DNA of 64,000 nucleotides from Oceanobacillus bengalensis (GTDB lineage Bacteria > Bacillota > Bacilli > Bacillales > Amphibacillaceae): assembly GCF_003628445.1 (NCBI RefSeq), contig NZ_RBZO01000020.1:1-64000 (forward strand). The letters run 5' to 3'. The position numbers and the translations under genes were made by a program. The stretch's first letter is position 1, and the number at the start of each line of letters is the position of its first letter. Positions 1 through 8,936 of this stretch are shown one piece after another. The notes beneath the pieces were generated by a model that searched no databases, was not told the DNA's origin, and saw only the letters and a list, made by a program, of their open reading frames with translations.

Positions 1-215
1 GGCGGTGACTCCTGCGGGAATAGCACGTGTCCGAAGACCCCGCAGCGGCGTTTTTTCCGCGAGGAGGGCTGAGGCCGTGCCCGCGGAAAGCATCCGCCCG
101 GAGCGATCCCGGACGGCGAGATTTGCTCCGATTTAAGATATTTTGAATTAAATTAGTCAGAAGTTTACATCAACTATGAATTAACATTCAATTGTAGAAA
201 GTTAACATTCCGAGA
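1..215. repeat. Partial copy (D) of the dispersed composite palindromic element
   Basis: The window opens inside a hairpin module of the family seen complete near 17.6, 37.9 and 50.5 kb. The module core (ACTCCTGCGGGAA... and ...GAGGCCGTGCCCGCGGAAAG) runs over about 7-100. It ends at about 180 in the right terminus typical of the family (TGAATTAAATTAGTC, then AAGTTTACATCAACTATGAA). The base of this hairpin reads GGCGG at 1-5 against CCGCC near 105, unlike the other copies. The left half lies outside the window. No gene is seen before 285. Confidence 0.8.
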
Positions 216-284
216 TTCCTATGCTATAATATTCGTCTTTTGATTGGAAGGTTTTCGTTTTGTCCCAGCCCCTTTCATATCTAA

Positions 285-1250
285 TTATCGTTTATCTTTC
301 GCTATTCGTTCCCATTTTCTTAAATAAGGGTGAGGGTCAAACGAAAATTCACTGTATCCATTATCTTTATACATCCCGTAATGCAAATGTGGAGGGAATT
401 TACCCGATGTTCCAGGAGGTCCATAGCCAGTGGAGCCAACACTACCAATAATGTCACCCGGTTTTACTACTTGGCCAATTTGGAGTTCATCTTGATAGCC
501 ACTCATATGCGCATAATAATGGTAGATATTATAAATATCCCTGATTCCAATTCGCCAACCACCATATAAGTTCCATCCCATCATTTCAACTACACCATAA
601 GTTGTTGATTTTACTGGTGTGCTGTAATCTGCAAATATGTCCGTTCCTTCATGCGTTCTTAGACCGCCAAATCCTCTTCTGTCACCCCATGTGCTCCGGT
701 AACTGTAGTTATACCCTATATCGACAGGGAAGTCACGATCCGTTAAATTGATGTCTTTAAACTTTCGGAAAACCTTTGAGGTGTTCATAATGGTTTGCAC
801 CGTTAAGTCACGTTTATAGTAATTCCATAACCCGATTTTTATATCATCTTCTGTAGGGCCATATTCCAACAACATATTAGCCATGGTAAACAAAATATCT
901 TCTGGATTATTTATATCAGCTATTCCGTCCCCATTTGCATCTTTCCCTTTACCATCAAACATTTCAATAATCCCAATCGTATTGTTCTCACTACTATTTC
1001 CGATTCCAAACCAAATTTCAGCAGGTATGTCGATGGAGACAACTTTTTCGGCTTCATCACTATTTATTATGTTACGTTCAAAATTATCGATTGCTGCAAA
1101 ATAATACCAAGGGATTTGTGTTAAAGCTTCTGTTTTCTTAAATAGAGCCATACGTTTGTCATAAATATTCTCTTCATCTTCTGCATGTACTGTAAATGCA
1201 AATAAAAAACAAAACAACAAAAATAGGGGAACGACACGCCTGTTTAACAT
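285..1250 (-). CDS. lytH: LytH (YunA): sporulation L-Ala-D-Glu peptidoglycan endopeptidase, M23 family
   Basis: A 321-residue exported zinc peptidase. It has an N-terminal hydrophobic segment (residues 6-23) and a C-terminal M23/LytM domain of about 110 residues. Zinc ligands are H200 and D204 (HEGTD) and H290 of the HLH motif; H248 and H288 are the expected catalytic histidines. Residues 104-112 (DANGDGIAD) look like a calcium-binding loop. B. subtilis LytH has nearly this length and trims cortex peptide side chains during spore maturation; the role here is inferred from similarity and from the neighbouring yutC. The start is supported by AGGAGGTG seven bases upstream. In B. subtilis I recall lipA near lytH and yutC; only 61 bp separate the two here. 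Confidence 0.88.
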   Translation of the reverse strand: MLNRRVVPLFLLFCFLFAFTVHAEDEENIYDKRMALFKKTEALTQIPWYYFAAIDNFERNIINSDEAEKVVSIDIPAEIWFGIGNSSENNTIGIIEMFDGKGKDANGDGIADINNPEDILFTMANMLLEYGPTEDDIKIGLWNYYKRDLTVQTIMNTSKVFRKFKDINLTDRDFPVDIGYNYSYRSTWGDRRGFGGLRTHEGTDIFADYSTPVKSTTYGVVEMMGWNLYGGWRIGIRDIYNIYHYYAHMSGYQDELQIGQVVKPGDIIGSVGSTGYGPPGTSGKFPPHLHYGMYKDNGYSEFSFDPHPYLRKWERIAKDKR

Positions 1251-1311
1251 TAGAATTCACCTCCTGAATGCTACACATAATCTTAAAAATGCTCTTAAAT
1301 ACTTTACAGGT

Positions 1312-1899
1312 TTATTCTTTATCTTCAACTTCATTTGTGTTATTTAAGCCTTGTGTTGATTTTTTCATTTCCTTAATCAGTTGATTAATTAAATTATCGT
1401 ATTCTCGATCGGTCGTTGAATTATGGAGACTCTGAATGTCATACATAAGGGACGAATTATCCGATACGTATACTTCAAAGAAGCTTGGCATAAGGGAATC
1501 GGCACTACGTTTTGCGATGTCTGCGGCAGCATTCTCCTCTAAATCCCCATTTTTTTCATATGCAATAAGGACTTCTTCATCTGTAACAAGTGTTGCAACT
1601 TCATTAAAGCCATCATTTTGTAAAATGATTTTCGTAATCATGTCTGCATATTGGTTGCGGTCAATTTTACTAGTCACATTGTTTAATTCATTGACATCCA
1701 TTTCGTCTTTTGAATAGTGAACATATCCTAATTGTTCATTTAAATCTGTATCAGGTGGTGCTTCAAGTTGACGGTTGGGATCAAGTTTGTCTTCCATTTC
1801 TTCACTTTCTTGCATTGTGAAATCATTACCTGAACAAGCTACTATAAATAGTGTGGTACTAAATGCAATAAGTAATGGTGTTATTTTCTTTGTCTTCAA
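1312..1899 (-). CDS. yutC: YutC: sporulation lipoprotein of the YhcN/YlaJ family
   Basis: A 195-residue lipoprotein with signal peptide and lipobox ending at C22 (FIVACSGN). The rest is acidic and matches the YhcN/YlaJ family, found in spores or forespore membranes of Bacillaceae. It starts at TTG, with AAAGGAGGG seven bases upstream, which is a good site. It probably forms a minus-strand unit with lytH, the next gene downstream. Molecular function is not known for this family. The YutC assignment rests on residue pattern and on synteny with yutD and lytH. Confidence 0.75.
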   Translation of the reverse strand: MKTKKITPLLIAFSTTLFIVACSGNDFTMQESEEMEDKLDPNRQLEAPPDTDLNEQLGYVHYSKDEMDVNELNNVTSKIDRNQYADMITKIILQNDGFNEVATLVTDEEVLIAYEKNGDLEENAAADIAKRSADSLMPSFFEVYVSDNSSLMYDIQSLHNSTTDREYDNLINQLIKEMKKSTQGLNNTNEVEDKE

Positions 1900-2033
1900 A
1901 AGTAAACCCTCCTTTAGGTAAATATCTCAAGCTTAGTTTGTGGCTTAAGTGTAGAAATAATGCTTACTTTTTCTGGTTTCTATTAGGAAACATGTGGTAA
2001 AATAGATACAATTGAAAAGAGGTGGGCCTTTAG

Positions 2034-2309
2034 ATGATTGAATTATCTGGGAAAAGATATGAATTAATCGAAAATATAAAAGAAGGTTTTCAGGAGGTTG
2101 CTGTTAAGGATCGTTATTCCGAGATATTAGCCAAATATGATTTCATCGTCGGGGATTGGGGGTATAACCAACTTCGGTTAAAAGGCTTTTACCACGACCG
2201 ACATGCAAAAGCAGCAATCGATTCCAAAATAAGTACATTAGAAGATTATTTATATGAATACTGTAATTTTGGTTGTGCATATTTTGTCCTGAAAAAGGTA
2301 ACAAAATAA
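2034..2309 (+). CDS. yutD: YutD family conserved protein
   Basis: A 91-residue soluble protein matching the YutD family of Firmicutes. The pattern includes YDFIVGDWGYNQLRLKGFY, DYLYEYCNFGCAYFVL and a basic middle. The family has no established biochemical function. The start ATG is preceded by AAGAGGTGGG. It stands divergent from yutC (134 bp apart) and converges on the next small gene across a shared terminator. An extended -10 (TGGTAAAAT, 1995-2003) lies upstream without a good -35. Confidence 0.75.
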   Translation: MIELSGKRYELIENIKEGFQEVAVKDRYSEILAKYDFIVGDWGYNQLRLKGFYHDRHAKAAIDSKISTLEDYLYEYCNFGCAYFVLKKVTK

Positions 2310-2314
2310 AAGGT

Positions 2315-2360
2315 AAAAGAGGAGAAGAGCTTTGAATCGAGAGCGCTTACTCCTCTTTTG
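2315..2360. terminator. Bidirectional terminator between yutD and the 83-residue gene
   Basis: AAAAGAGGAG at about 2315-2324 pairs with CTCCTCTTTT at 2350-2359, with further pairing inside (AAGAGC/GCGCTT). A T-rich tract lies on each side, so it could serve both convergent genes. Confidence 0.7.
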
Positions 2361-2364
2361 GTTC

Positions 2365-2616
2365 TTATTCATCATGAAGCGGGTGTGCTCCAGGAATCTG
2401 TCTCGGCAGGTCATCATGTTGCTCTTCATCAGGAAATACAAAAGCACTCGTACGTTTTTGTCCCTCTTTCCAAGGGGTAGACTTACTTGAGACAGCCACT
2501 TCCTTATTAATGGTTGAACCAAATGGCCCTTCTGGAAATTCTTCAGGTATTAGTTCATTCTTCATTCGATCTACATTGGAAAAATCAGAGTATTTCTTGT
2601 TACGATCTTTCGGCAT
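2365..2616 (-). CDS. Small hydrophilic protein, function unknown
   Basis: An 83-residue, charged, proline-containing protein with no membrane segment or signal peptide and no motif I recognise. It reads PEEFPEGPFGS in the middle and ends in PRQIPGAHPLHDE. AAAGGATG lies about 8 bases before the ATG. The convergent position sharing a terminator with yutD, plus the good ribosome site, support a real gene. A longer overlapping frame at 2250-2522 has no such support and was discarded. Confidence 0.55.
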   Translation of the reverse strand: MPKDRNKKYSDFSNVDRMKNELIPEEFPEGPFGSTINKEVAVSSKSTPWKEGQKRTSAFVFPDEEQHDDLPRQIPGAHPLHDE

Positions 2617-3058
2617 TTTAACACATCCTTTCAGATAGTAGTTTTCTCAGAAACGATGATTTCTATGAAGACTTATTTCCTCTATCATTGTAAGGACGTT
2701 GTAATTAAATATAACTTAAGTCAGTATACACACAGGAAAACAAAAATTTTAAAAAATGATAATTTAGGCCTAGTTAAATAAATAAAACGTGACTTTTTTA
2801 TCGTTTAAAAAGTATGAAATCATGAAAAATACTCATGAATAATTAGTTACGAATGGATTATTTTTAATAATAACTGTTTTATTTCATAGGCTAATATATT
2901 TGTGGAATAATTTTCAGAAAATAGCCACCATATTGACATATATATCAAAATGGATTAAAAGTTGATAAGGGTAAGGTCCAAAAACAAAACCATTTTAAAT
3001 CGCACCAGTTTTGATTTTAATGATTACTGATAATTGACTAACGAAAGGGGACATGATT
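2617..3058. other. Intergenic region, no gene seen
   Basis: About 440 bp of A+T-rich sequence between the divergent 83-residue gene and the von Willebrand A lipoprotein gene. It must hold both promoters, but I cannot pick out convincing -35/-10 pairs, and I see no repeat, RNA structure or frame worth calling. Confidence 0.5.
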
Positions 3059-4489
3059 ATGAGACGTAATAGATTTGTTATCTTCAGTCTACTGTTGACA
3101 CTATCTATCATTGTAATTGGCTGTGGTAATGAAAAAGAGTCATCAGATGAAGAGCCACAACCTTCTGAATATATCACAGAAGAAAAGAGTCATAGTGAAG
3201 CCGACAACATTACTCATGATGAAACGAAAGAGGAAGATGACAAGGAAATGATAGAAAAAGATCTATCCTTTCTAGATGGAATATCACCTGCTCCCGAAAA
3301 TGGTACAAGCGTAATCGACCAAACACAGGGAAAATATGCGGATATTGATGTTAGAGACGAATCTGTTAATGCCGATGTTTTGGAAAATGTCGGAAAACTA
3401 GAGCCACTACCGGAAGATGCTAGTGATGAACAGTTAGATATGTATTTTAATTATCTATATTCGTTAGTAGCAGAGGATTTTCCCGATCCACAGGATATTA
3501 TAAAAAAATGGGAATTTGGATCCTTTGGTAATCCAGATTTACCTGATTCACGCTATCATTTTAAAGAAAACTATAATGTTGAAATTCTCTTAGATTCAAG
3601 TGGAAGTATGGGCTTTTATGCAGGTGATAAGACTCGAATGCAAGTTGCAAAGGAAACGATAAGTACTTTCCTAAAAAATGTTCCAGAAGATGCAAATGTT
3701 TCACTACGAGTGTATGGGCATGAAGGGACGGGTTCTGATAGTGATAAAGCACTCTCTTGTGATTCGATTGAACAGGTATATGGTTTTCAATCGTATAATG
3801 CTACGGATTTTGATGCAGCACTTCGTAAATTCGAACCTGCAGGCTGGACACCTCTTGCAGAAGCATTAAAACAATCAGAAAAGGCACTCCAACAGTTTGA
3901 TTCAAAAAATAATACGAATCTAATATATTTGGTAAGTGACGGAATCGAAACCTGTGATGGTAATCCAGTGAAGGTAGCAGAATCTCTTGTAGATTCAAAT
4001 GCACAGCCAATTATTAATATCATTGGATTCCAGGCTGATAACGAGGCACAAGATCAATTGAAGAGCATGGCAGAGGCGGCAAATGGAATTTATAGTACGG
4101 CAAGCAATCAAGAAGAACTGGAAGCAGAATTTGACCGTGCTGAAGAAGTGTTAGAAGCATGGGAAGAATGGAAAGATGATGCTTTGGATGATCTAGATGC
4201 CGAAGAAGTAGATGCAAGTTTTGACATATTAGCCTTTACAAATGATTGGGGACAAATCAATAGAGGGCAAAAGCTAAATGTGTCACGTTTAACAAAAATA
4301 TTTAGAGATGAAGGCATTATCAATAAAGAACAAGAAGATGTCTTTCATGCCAAGAAAAATAAAATAGAAGAGCTGATTTATGATGTTCGGGCTGAATTAG
4401 AGTCTGAATTGAGAGATGTCAGTGCACAAAAGATAAATGAAATGAAGTCTATTATTAATGAGAAATATAACGATCAATCTAAAGAATAG
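3059..4489 (+). CDS. Acidic lipoprotein with von Willebrand factor A domain
   Basis: A 476-residue lipoprotein. A signal peptide ends at a lipobox with C22 (VIGCGNE), followed by about 130 acidic residues and then a vWA domain. Its metal-dependent adhesion (MIDAS) motif DSSGS is at about residues 179-183, with GWTPLAEAL and LVSDGIETC as the later metal-site segments. The C-terminal third is charged and probably helical. It is expected on the outer face of the membrane, binding a partner through Mg2+. The start at 3059 is preferred over ATG 3053 because GAAAGGGG ends 8 bases upstream of 3059 but only 2 upstream of 3053. No MoxR-type ATPase is nearby, so its partner is unknown. Confidence 0.85.
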   Translation: MRRNRFVIFSLLLTLSIIVIGCGNEKESSDEEPQPSEYITEEKSHSEADNITHDETKEEDDKEMIEKDLSFLDGISPAPENGTSVIDQTQGKYADIDVRDESVNADVLENVGKLEPLPEDASDEQLDMYFNYLYSLVAEDFPDPQDIIKKWEFGSFGNPDLPDSRYHFKENYNVEILLDSSGSMGFYAGDKTRMQVAKETISTFLKNVPEDANVSLRVYGHEGTGSDSDKALSCDSIEQVYGFQSYNATDFDAALRKFEPAGWTPLAEALKQSEKALQQFDSKNNTNLIYLVSDGIETCDGNPVKVAESLVDSNAQPIINIIGFQADNEAQDQLKSMAEAANGIYSTASNQEELEAEFDRAEEVLEAWEEWKDDALDDLDAEEVDASFDILAFTNDWGQINRGQKLNVSRLTKIFRDEGIINKEQEDVFHAKKNKIEELIYDVRAELESELRDVSAQKINEMKSIINEKYNDQSKE

Positions 4490-4539
4490 ACTGTTTTCGT
4501 ATTGATTTGCTATTGCTATAAAATGGCCATAGAGAGTAA

Positions 4540-4690
4540 TCATGCATCATCCTAGCGTTCTGGCAATACACTTCTTCGCGGACCTTAGATCTTATTAGGG
4601 CGGCTGGTGAGCCTCCTGTAGGCTACCATTGACCTTTCATCCCGCTGGAGTTTACGTGTATTGCCTCCACAGTTGGGTGATGCATTATCT
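4540..4690. repeat. Isolated single hairpin module (E) of the dispersed palindromic family
   Basis: One module of the family stands alone here. GGCAATACAC at 4562-4571 pairs with GTGTATTGCC at 4656-4665. The familiar core is inside (CTTCTTCGCGG, GGGCGGCTGGTGAGCCTCC, CTGGAGTTTACGTG). An outer inverted repeat (ATGCATCATCC 4542-4552 and GGGTGATGCAT 4675-4685) extends the stem. The usual composite ends are absent. It lies between two convergent genes. Confidence 0.75.
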
Positions 4691-4754
4691 CTAGTTACGC
4701 TGCAGTTTATATAAAAAATTACTTTTGACCCAGCCTCTTGCTTGTGTCTTCATT

Positions 4755-6197
4755 CTATTCGCTTTCATCTACATCTAATACATCACATCGTACATATCCT
4801 CTGAACTTTTTCTCAATAATCCTTCCCAAACGAAATAATGCATCTTCATTTCCAATTGCACTTATAATTTGAATACTAATTGGTAAGTTATTTTCGTCTG
4901 TTGCAACTGGAATAGAAAGAGATGGAAGCCCCCATACATTCGCATAGGCAACGAATGGCATGTAATTTAGAAAAGATTTTTTTATTGAAAATATTTCACG
5001 ATATACTTTCCCATGTTTTGGTGCACTTGTATGGTAAATCGGAAAAATTAATAGCCTTGTCTTTAAATAATCCTTGAGCCTCTGGTCACCTTGTTCTAAT
5101 GTTTCCTTCACTTCGCGTATCCGTTTTGATGAAGGTTTAAAAACTTTTGATCCGATAATACCCCAAGATAGAGATGGGTGTACGTTCGTTCGTTGTGTCA
5201 ATTTTTCCCGAGCAAAAGCCCGTAGAACACCTGAACGATCATTACTATATGCTTCTCTTTGTAGTAAGTTGCTACCGTCGATGGCAAGAATGTCTTGCCA
5301 TAATCTTGCACTATCCTCAAAGAAAGGAGGGACCGTTCGTTTCGTTGAGAATGACCTTTCTAGAAATACCTCTAGATTGTCGAGTGTTTTTTTTGTGTAA
5401 TCAGATAGTGGATATTCAATACTCCCTGGTAAAATTTCAATTTTAAATTTTTGTAAATGACGGGTATGTGTTGATTTCTTCGTAATAATTTCATACATCA
5501 ATCGCATATCTTGAACGGATTTCCCCATCGGTCCTACAGAAAACATTCTTTGTTGTATATCGGTAGGTGCTTCTGGAAAGTGCCCTTCTTGTGATACTTG
5601 ATGCATTCCGGGTTTAAATCCAATAACACCATTAAAATGAGCGGGTATTCGGATGGAGCCACCAATATCAGAGCCTATTCCAACAGCAGCACCACCTACA
5701 GCTAACAATGCACCTTCACCACCACTAGAACCCCCTGCGGTTTTTGATAAGTCCCATGGATTATTCGTTCTTCCATATAGTTTATTTTCCGTTTCTTGGC
5801 TGAAACATAATGTTGGTGTATTTGTTTTTCCTAATATAATTGCTCCTGCATCCTTCAATGCTTTGATTACGTCTGCGTCCTGTCTAGAAATTAAATCCTG
5901 CCGATGCTCTAATCCTCCAGTCGTCGTCATATTGATAACATGAAATGCTTCCTTTACACTGATTGGAACACCGTGTAAGGGACCTTTGACAACCCCTTCT
6001 AAAAGTTGTTGATCCATTACAGCTGCTTCTTCCAAGGCTTCTTGAAAACGATTCTCTACCATGGCGTTAATTTTAGGGGTCGTTTTTTTAATCTGCTGTA
6101 TGTAGGTTTCAACTGCTTCTATACTAGTTATTTCCCCTTTTTTAATTTTCTTAGCAAGTAATGTCGCATCCATATCAATAATTGACGTTTTAAACAT
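4755..6197 (-). CDS. Amidase-signature family hydrolase
   Basis: A 480-residue enzyme with the full amidase-signature Ser-cisSer-Lys triad: K82 (SVKEAFH), a serine of GGSSGG (157/158) and nucleophile S181 (GSDIGGSIRIPA). Family members hydrolyse carboxamides; the substrate cannot be read from sequence. It is not GatA, because no gatB or gatC lies nearby and the C-terminal half diverges. There is no signal peptide, so it is cytoplasmic. GAGGGA precedes the ATG by 6 bases. It appears to be a single-gene unit diverging from yutE. Confidence 0.85.
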   Translation of the reverse strand: MFKTSIIDMDATLLAKKIKKGEITSIEAVETYIQQIKKTTPKINAMVENRFQEALEEAAVMDQQLLEGVVKGPLHGVPISVKEAFHVINMTTTGGLEHRQDLISRQDADVIKALKDAGAIILGKTNTPTLCFSQETENKLYGRTNNPWDLSKTAGGSSGGEGALLAVGGAAVGIGSDIGGSIRIPAHFNGVIGFKPGMHQVSQEGHFPEAPTDIQQRMFSVGPMGKSVQDMRLMYEIITKKSTHTRHLQKFKIEILPGSIEYPLSDYTKKTLDNLEVFLERSFSTKRTVPPFFEDSARLWQDILAIDGSNLLQREAYSNDRSGVLRAFAREKLTQRTNVHPSLSWGIIGSKVFKPSSKRIREVKETLEQGDQRLKDYLKTRLLIFPIYHTSAPKHGKVYREIFSIKKSFLNYMPFVAYANVWGLPSLSIPVATDENNLPISIQIISAIGNEDALFRLGRIIEKKFRGYVRCDVLDVDESE

Positions 6198-6299
6198 TGA
6201 AATTCCCTCATTATCCTATGATATTTTTAAATGTATTTCACTTATTTTATATGTATTATGATATGATAAAATTATAGAAAGTCAATCGGGGGTAATCAT

Positions 6300-6737
6300 A
6301 TGTATTTTGTTGATCAAAGTAAAATTGAGGAAATACTTATATATATGGATAAGATTTTGAAGGAATTAGGGGAATTTAAGTTTCATACATTCGCTGAAAA
6401 ATTGGGGTATGAGCGAATGGTTCATGTGTTAATCGAATCAACATTGGATGTAGGAAGTATGATGATTGATGGATTTATTATGCGTGATCCTGGGAGTTAT
6501 GAAGATATCATTGATATTCTAGTGGATGAGAAAGTAATACCTTGTGAAGAACAGGATGACTATAAAGTATTTATAAGTTTGCGAAAAATGCTTGTAACAG
6601 ATTATATCGATGTTGACCACGAAAAACTAAAAGCCGTTATGGATGATAAAAAGGCAAATATAGAGCAGTTCAGTTCACATATAAGAACGTATATCAACAA
6701 TGAATTAGGAGTCGCAAACGCTTTTTCAAATAAATAA
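6300..6737 (+). CDS. yutE: YutE: DUF86 (HepT-like) protein
   Basis: A 145-residue, all-helical HepT-like protein of the DUF86 family. The motif region reads SLRKMLVTDYIDVDHEKL, where classical HepT toxins carry R-x4-6-H-x-Y; here a Tyr follows the Arg but the His of the compact motif is not in its usual place. In B. subtilis yutE stands in the same place, between yutD and yutF. HepT RNases work with MntA nucleotidyltransferases, and none is encoded here, so a toxin role is unlikely. It probably shares a transcript with the next two genes (15 bp to the next start). Confidence 0.75.
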   Translation: MYFVDQSKIEEILIYMDKILKELGEFKFHTFAEKLGYERMVHVLIESTLDVGSMMIDGFIMRDPGSYEDIIDILVDEKVIPCEEQDDYKVFISLRKMLVTDYIDVDHEKLKAVMDDKKANIEQFSSHIRTYINNELGVANAFSNK

Positions 6738-6752
6738 TGAGGGGTGGGGAAG

Positions 6753-7391
6753 ATGAATATAAAAACACCTACAAAGCAAAAACTATTAGAGGTATTAAAA
6801 AAGAATGATGAGAATTCAATTAATGATATTATGCAGCATTTCTCTATTTCGGATATTGCTGTAAGAAAGCATATTCATGAGCTCGTACAGCAAGGTTTTG
6901 TTAAAAAGATAGCACATAAAAAAAAGGTTGGAAGACCATACTTTACCTACGAACTTACAGAAAAGGGACATGAAACGTTTCCAAATCAGAATAAAGATTT
7001 ACCTGTTGAATTGTTACATGATCTGGAGGACTTACAAGGGCCGGAAGCAGTAAAAGAATTACTATTGAAACGAATGAAACGGGAAACAACCGAATATGAA
7101 GAGCGAATGAGATCAGAGACATTGGATGGTAAAATTGCCGAATTAGCAAGCATTCAGAATGAAAAAGGTTATATGCTGGAAGTAGAAAAGATTGATAAAA
7201 ATCAGTATGAAATTCGAAATTACAATTGCCCAATCGCTAATATTTCGACATTATACAGCCAAGTTTGTCATAATGAAAAATCAATGTTACAGAAATTGTT
7301 TTCTGGAAGTGAAGTTGCTACACATTCACTAATAACAGATGGAAGCCATTTGTGTCGCTGGACGATTACAGATAAAGGAAAAGACAGCTAG
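6753..7391 (+). CDS. Winged-helix regulator with SufR-like cysteine pattern
   Basis: A 212-residue DeoR/ArsR-type regulator. The helix-turn-helix covers about residues 15-60 ([20 protein letters not shown]) and the wing reads [16 protein letters not shown]. The C-terminal domain contains YNCPIA, SQVCHN and SHLCRW, a C-x12-C-x28-C arrangement. This matches the Cys spacing of SufR-type Fe-S sensing repressors, except that the His expected between the last two Cys is not at its usual place. Start ATG 6753 is chosen over GTG 6744 because GAGGGGTGGGG sits directly before it. It lies between yutE and yutF in a probable operon. Targets are unknown. Confidence 0.7.
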   Translation: MNIKTPTKQKLLEVLKKNDENSINDIMQHFSISDIAVRKHIHELVQQGFVKKIAHKKKVGRPYFTYELTEKGHETFPNQNKDLPVELLHDLEDLQGPEAVKELLLKRMKRETTEYEERMRSETLDGKIAELASIQNEKGYMLEVEKIDKNQYEIRNYNCPIANISTLYSQVCHNEKSMLQKLFSGSEVATHSLITDGSHLCRWTITDKGKDS

Positions 7392-7407
7392 AGAAGAGGA
7401 TAAGGAC

Positions 7408-8199
7408 ATGAAACAATATAAGGGTTATTTGATTGATTTGGATGGAACAATGTATCTTGGACAAGAGCCGATAGATGCGGCAGCTGATTTTATCGATGCA
7501 TTAGTTATGAAGGGTATCCCTTACTTGTTTGTTACGAACAATTCTACTAAAACGGCTGAAGATGTTGCCTGGAAACTAAATCAAATGGGGATTAAAGCTA
7601 AACCAGAACAGGTTGTTACTACAAGTTTAGCAACTGCAAATTACATTAAAAAGCAGCATGAAAATGCACGTGTTTATGTCATCGGTGAAGAAGGGATTCG
7701 ACATGCGCTTGAAGCTTCAGGATTGAGAGTAGTGGATGATGAAGAATCAGATTATGTTGTCGTTGGTCTTGACCGACAAGTAACCTATGAGAAATTTGCT
7801 AAAGCATGTCTTGCCATTCGAAATGGGGCAACATTTATTTCGACAAATGGGGATGTTGCTATTCCGACTGAACGTGGTTTATTGCCAGGAAACGGATCGA
7901 TTACTTCTGTTGTGACAGTAAGTACTGGAGTAGCACCGATTTTTATCGGGAAGCCAGAAGCGATTATTATGGAAGAGGCATTAAACATTCTCGGCATCTC
8001 GAAGGAGGATACCGTAATGGTTGGGGATAATTATCATACAGATATTAAAGCAGGGATTAATGCAGGTATCGATACACTCATGGTATTCACTGGGGTCACC
8101 CCATATGAAGACTTGCCAGTACTTGAGGTAAAACCAACCAATTATGTCCGAAGTTTAAGAGATTGGATTCACCATATAGAAGACAACCTTAATAAGTAA
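7408..8199 (+). CDS. yutF: YutF: HAD-superfamily, NagD/p-nitrophenylphosphatase-like phosphatase
   Basis: A 263-residue cytoplasmic phosphatase. HAD motif I is [11 protein letters not shown] (nucleophile D10, acid D12), motif II is FVTNNSTK, and motif IV is [14 protein letters not shown]. It belongs to the NagD (C2-cap) branch, and B. subtilis YutF is its orthologue; proposed substrates are nucleotides or sugar phosphates. Start ATG 7408 has AGAGGATAAGGA immediately upstream, whereas the frame is open back to 7339 inside the previous gene. It is last in the yutE-regulator-yutF unit and is followed by a terminator. Confidence 0.85.
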   Translation: MKQYKGYLIDLDGTMYLGQEPIDAAADFIDALVMKGIPYLFVTNNSTKTAEDVAWKLNQMGIKAKPEQVVTTSLATANYIKKQHENARVYVIGEEGIRHALEASGLRVVDDEESDYVVVGLDRQVTYEKFAKACLAIRNGATFISTNGDVAIPTERGLLPGNGSITSVVTVSTGVAPIFIGKPEAIIMEEALNILGISKEDTVMVGDNYHTDIKAGINAGIDTLMVFTGVTPYEDLPVLEVKPTNYVRSLRDWIHHIEDNLNK

Positions 8200-8238
8200 A
8201 AAAGAGATAGAGCAGAATTTGCCCTTTCTCTTTTTTAT
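8198..8238 (+). terminator. Terminator after yutF
   Basis: AAAAAAGAGA at about 8198-8207 pairs with TCTCTTTTTT at 8227-8236, and the T-run forms the 3' arm. Confidence 0.65.
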
Positions 8239-8286
8239 ACGCTCGGTTAAATTGCACCGAATCCAAATCTAATACAGAAAACAATG

Positions 8287-8787
8287 TTATTCATCATCTT
8301 CTTCGCTTTCAGAACTATGTGCTAATCTACTTGACGCAGCTGCAGCGATTGCTCCCACGATATCATCTAGAAAAGTATGAACCTCACCAGTGGATTTATC
8401 ATTTAACCTTTTCAAGATTCCGGGTTTTTGTTTGTCGATAAAACCGTAATTGGTAAATCCAATGGAACCGTAGACGTTGATAATTGAAAAGGCGATAATT
8501 TCATCTACGCCGTATAAGCCTTCATCTTTTTCAATAATTTCTTGTAATGGCTCTTCAAGTTGTTTCTTCTCTGCAAGTATGTCTAATTGAATCCCTGTAA
8601 TAATTGCGTTCTGTACTTCACGCTTTGTTAATACACGGTCAACATTATATTTACACATTTCAATTGTTAAATTCTCATGGTAACTAGATTGCAGGTAATA
8701 GACAAGTTCTGCAATGTTATCAAGTGTTACACCCCGCTCTTTAAGTAGTTCTCTTGCCTTTTTTTCTAAATCTGCATGTTTAGTCAT
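8287..8787 (-). CDS. yutG: YutG: PgpA-family phosphatidylglycerophosphatase-like protein
   Basis: A 166-residue protein with the PgpA core GFTNYGFIDKQKPGILKRL and HTFLDDIVGAIAAA near the C-terminus. The N-terminal 70 residues form a helical extension. PgpA enzymes dephosphorylate phosphatidylglycerophosphate. This Firmicute branch is soluble rather than multi-spanning, so the exact substrate is uncertain. It ends in an acidic tail (SESEEDDE). A good site AAAAGGAGA precedes the ATG. It converges with yutF and diverges from yutH, the same arrangement as in B. subtilis. Confidence 0.8.
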   Translation of the reverse strand: MTKHADLEKKARELLKERGVTLDNIAELVYYLQSSYHENLTIEMCKYNVDRVLTKREVQNAIITGIQLDILAEKKQLEEPLQEIIEKDEGLYGVDEIIAFSIINVYGSIGFTNYGFIDKQKPGILKRLNDKSTGEVHTFLDDIVGAIAAAASSRLAHSSESEEDDE

Positions 8788-8936
8788 TGTATATCTCCTT
8801 TTCGAAATAATAGTTAAATAATGCCGCCTGCTTACATATAATAGTATTACAGTAAATCTAAAAGATGTGGAAGTCTCCTAATTATTTCCTAATTGCCTAA
8901 AAATTTTTTGTGAAGAAAGGGAAAGGAGCGGTATTT

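Noticed and set aside
6300-6737. HepT/MntA toxin-antitoxin module
   Set aside because: yutE is HepT-like, but no nucleotidyltransferase antitoxin is adjacent and the catalytic motif is altered. It is a conserved chromosomal gene.
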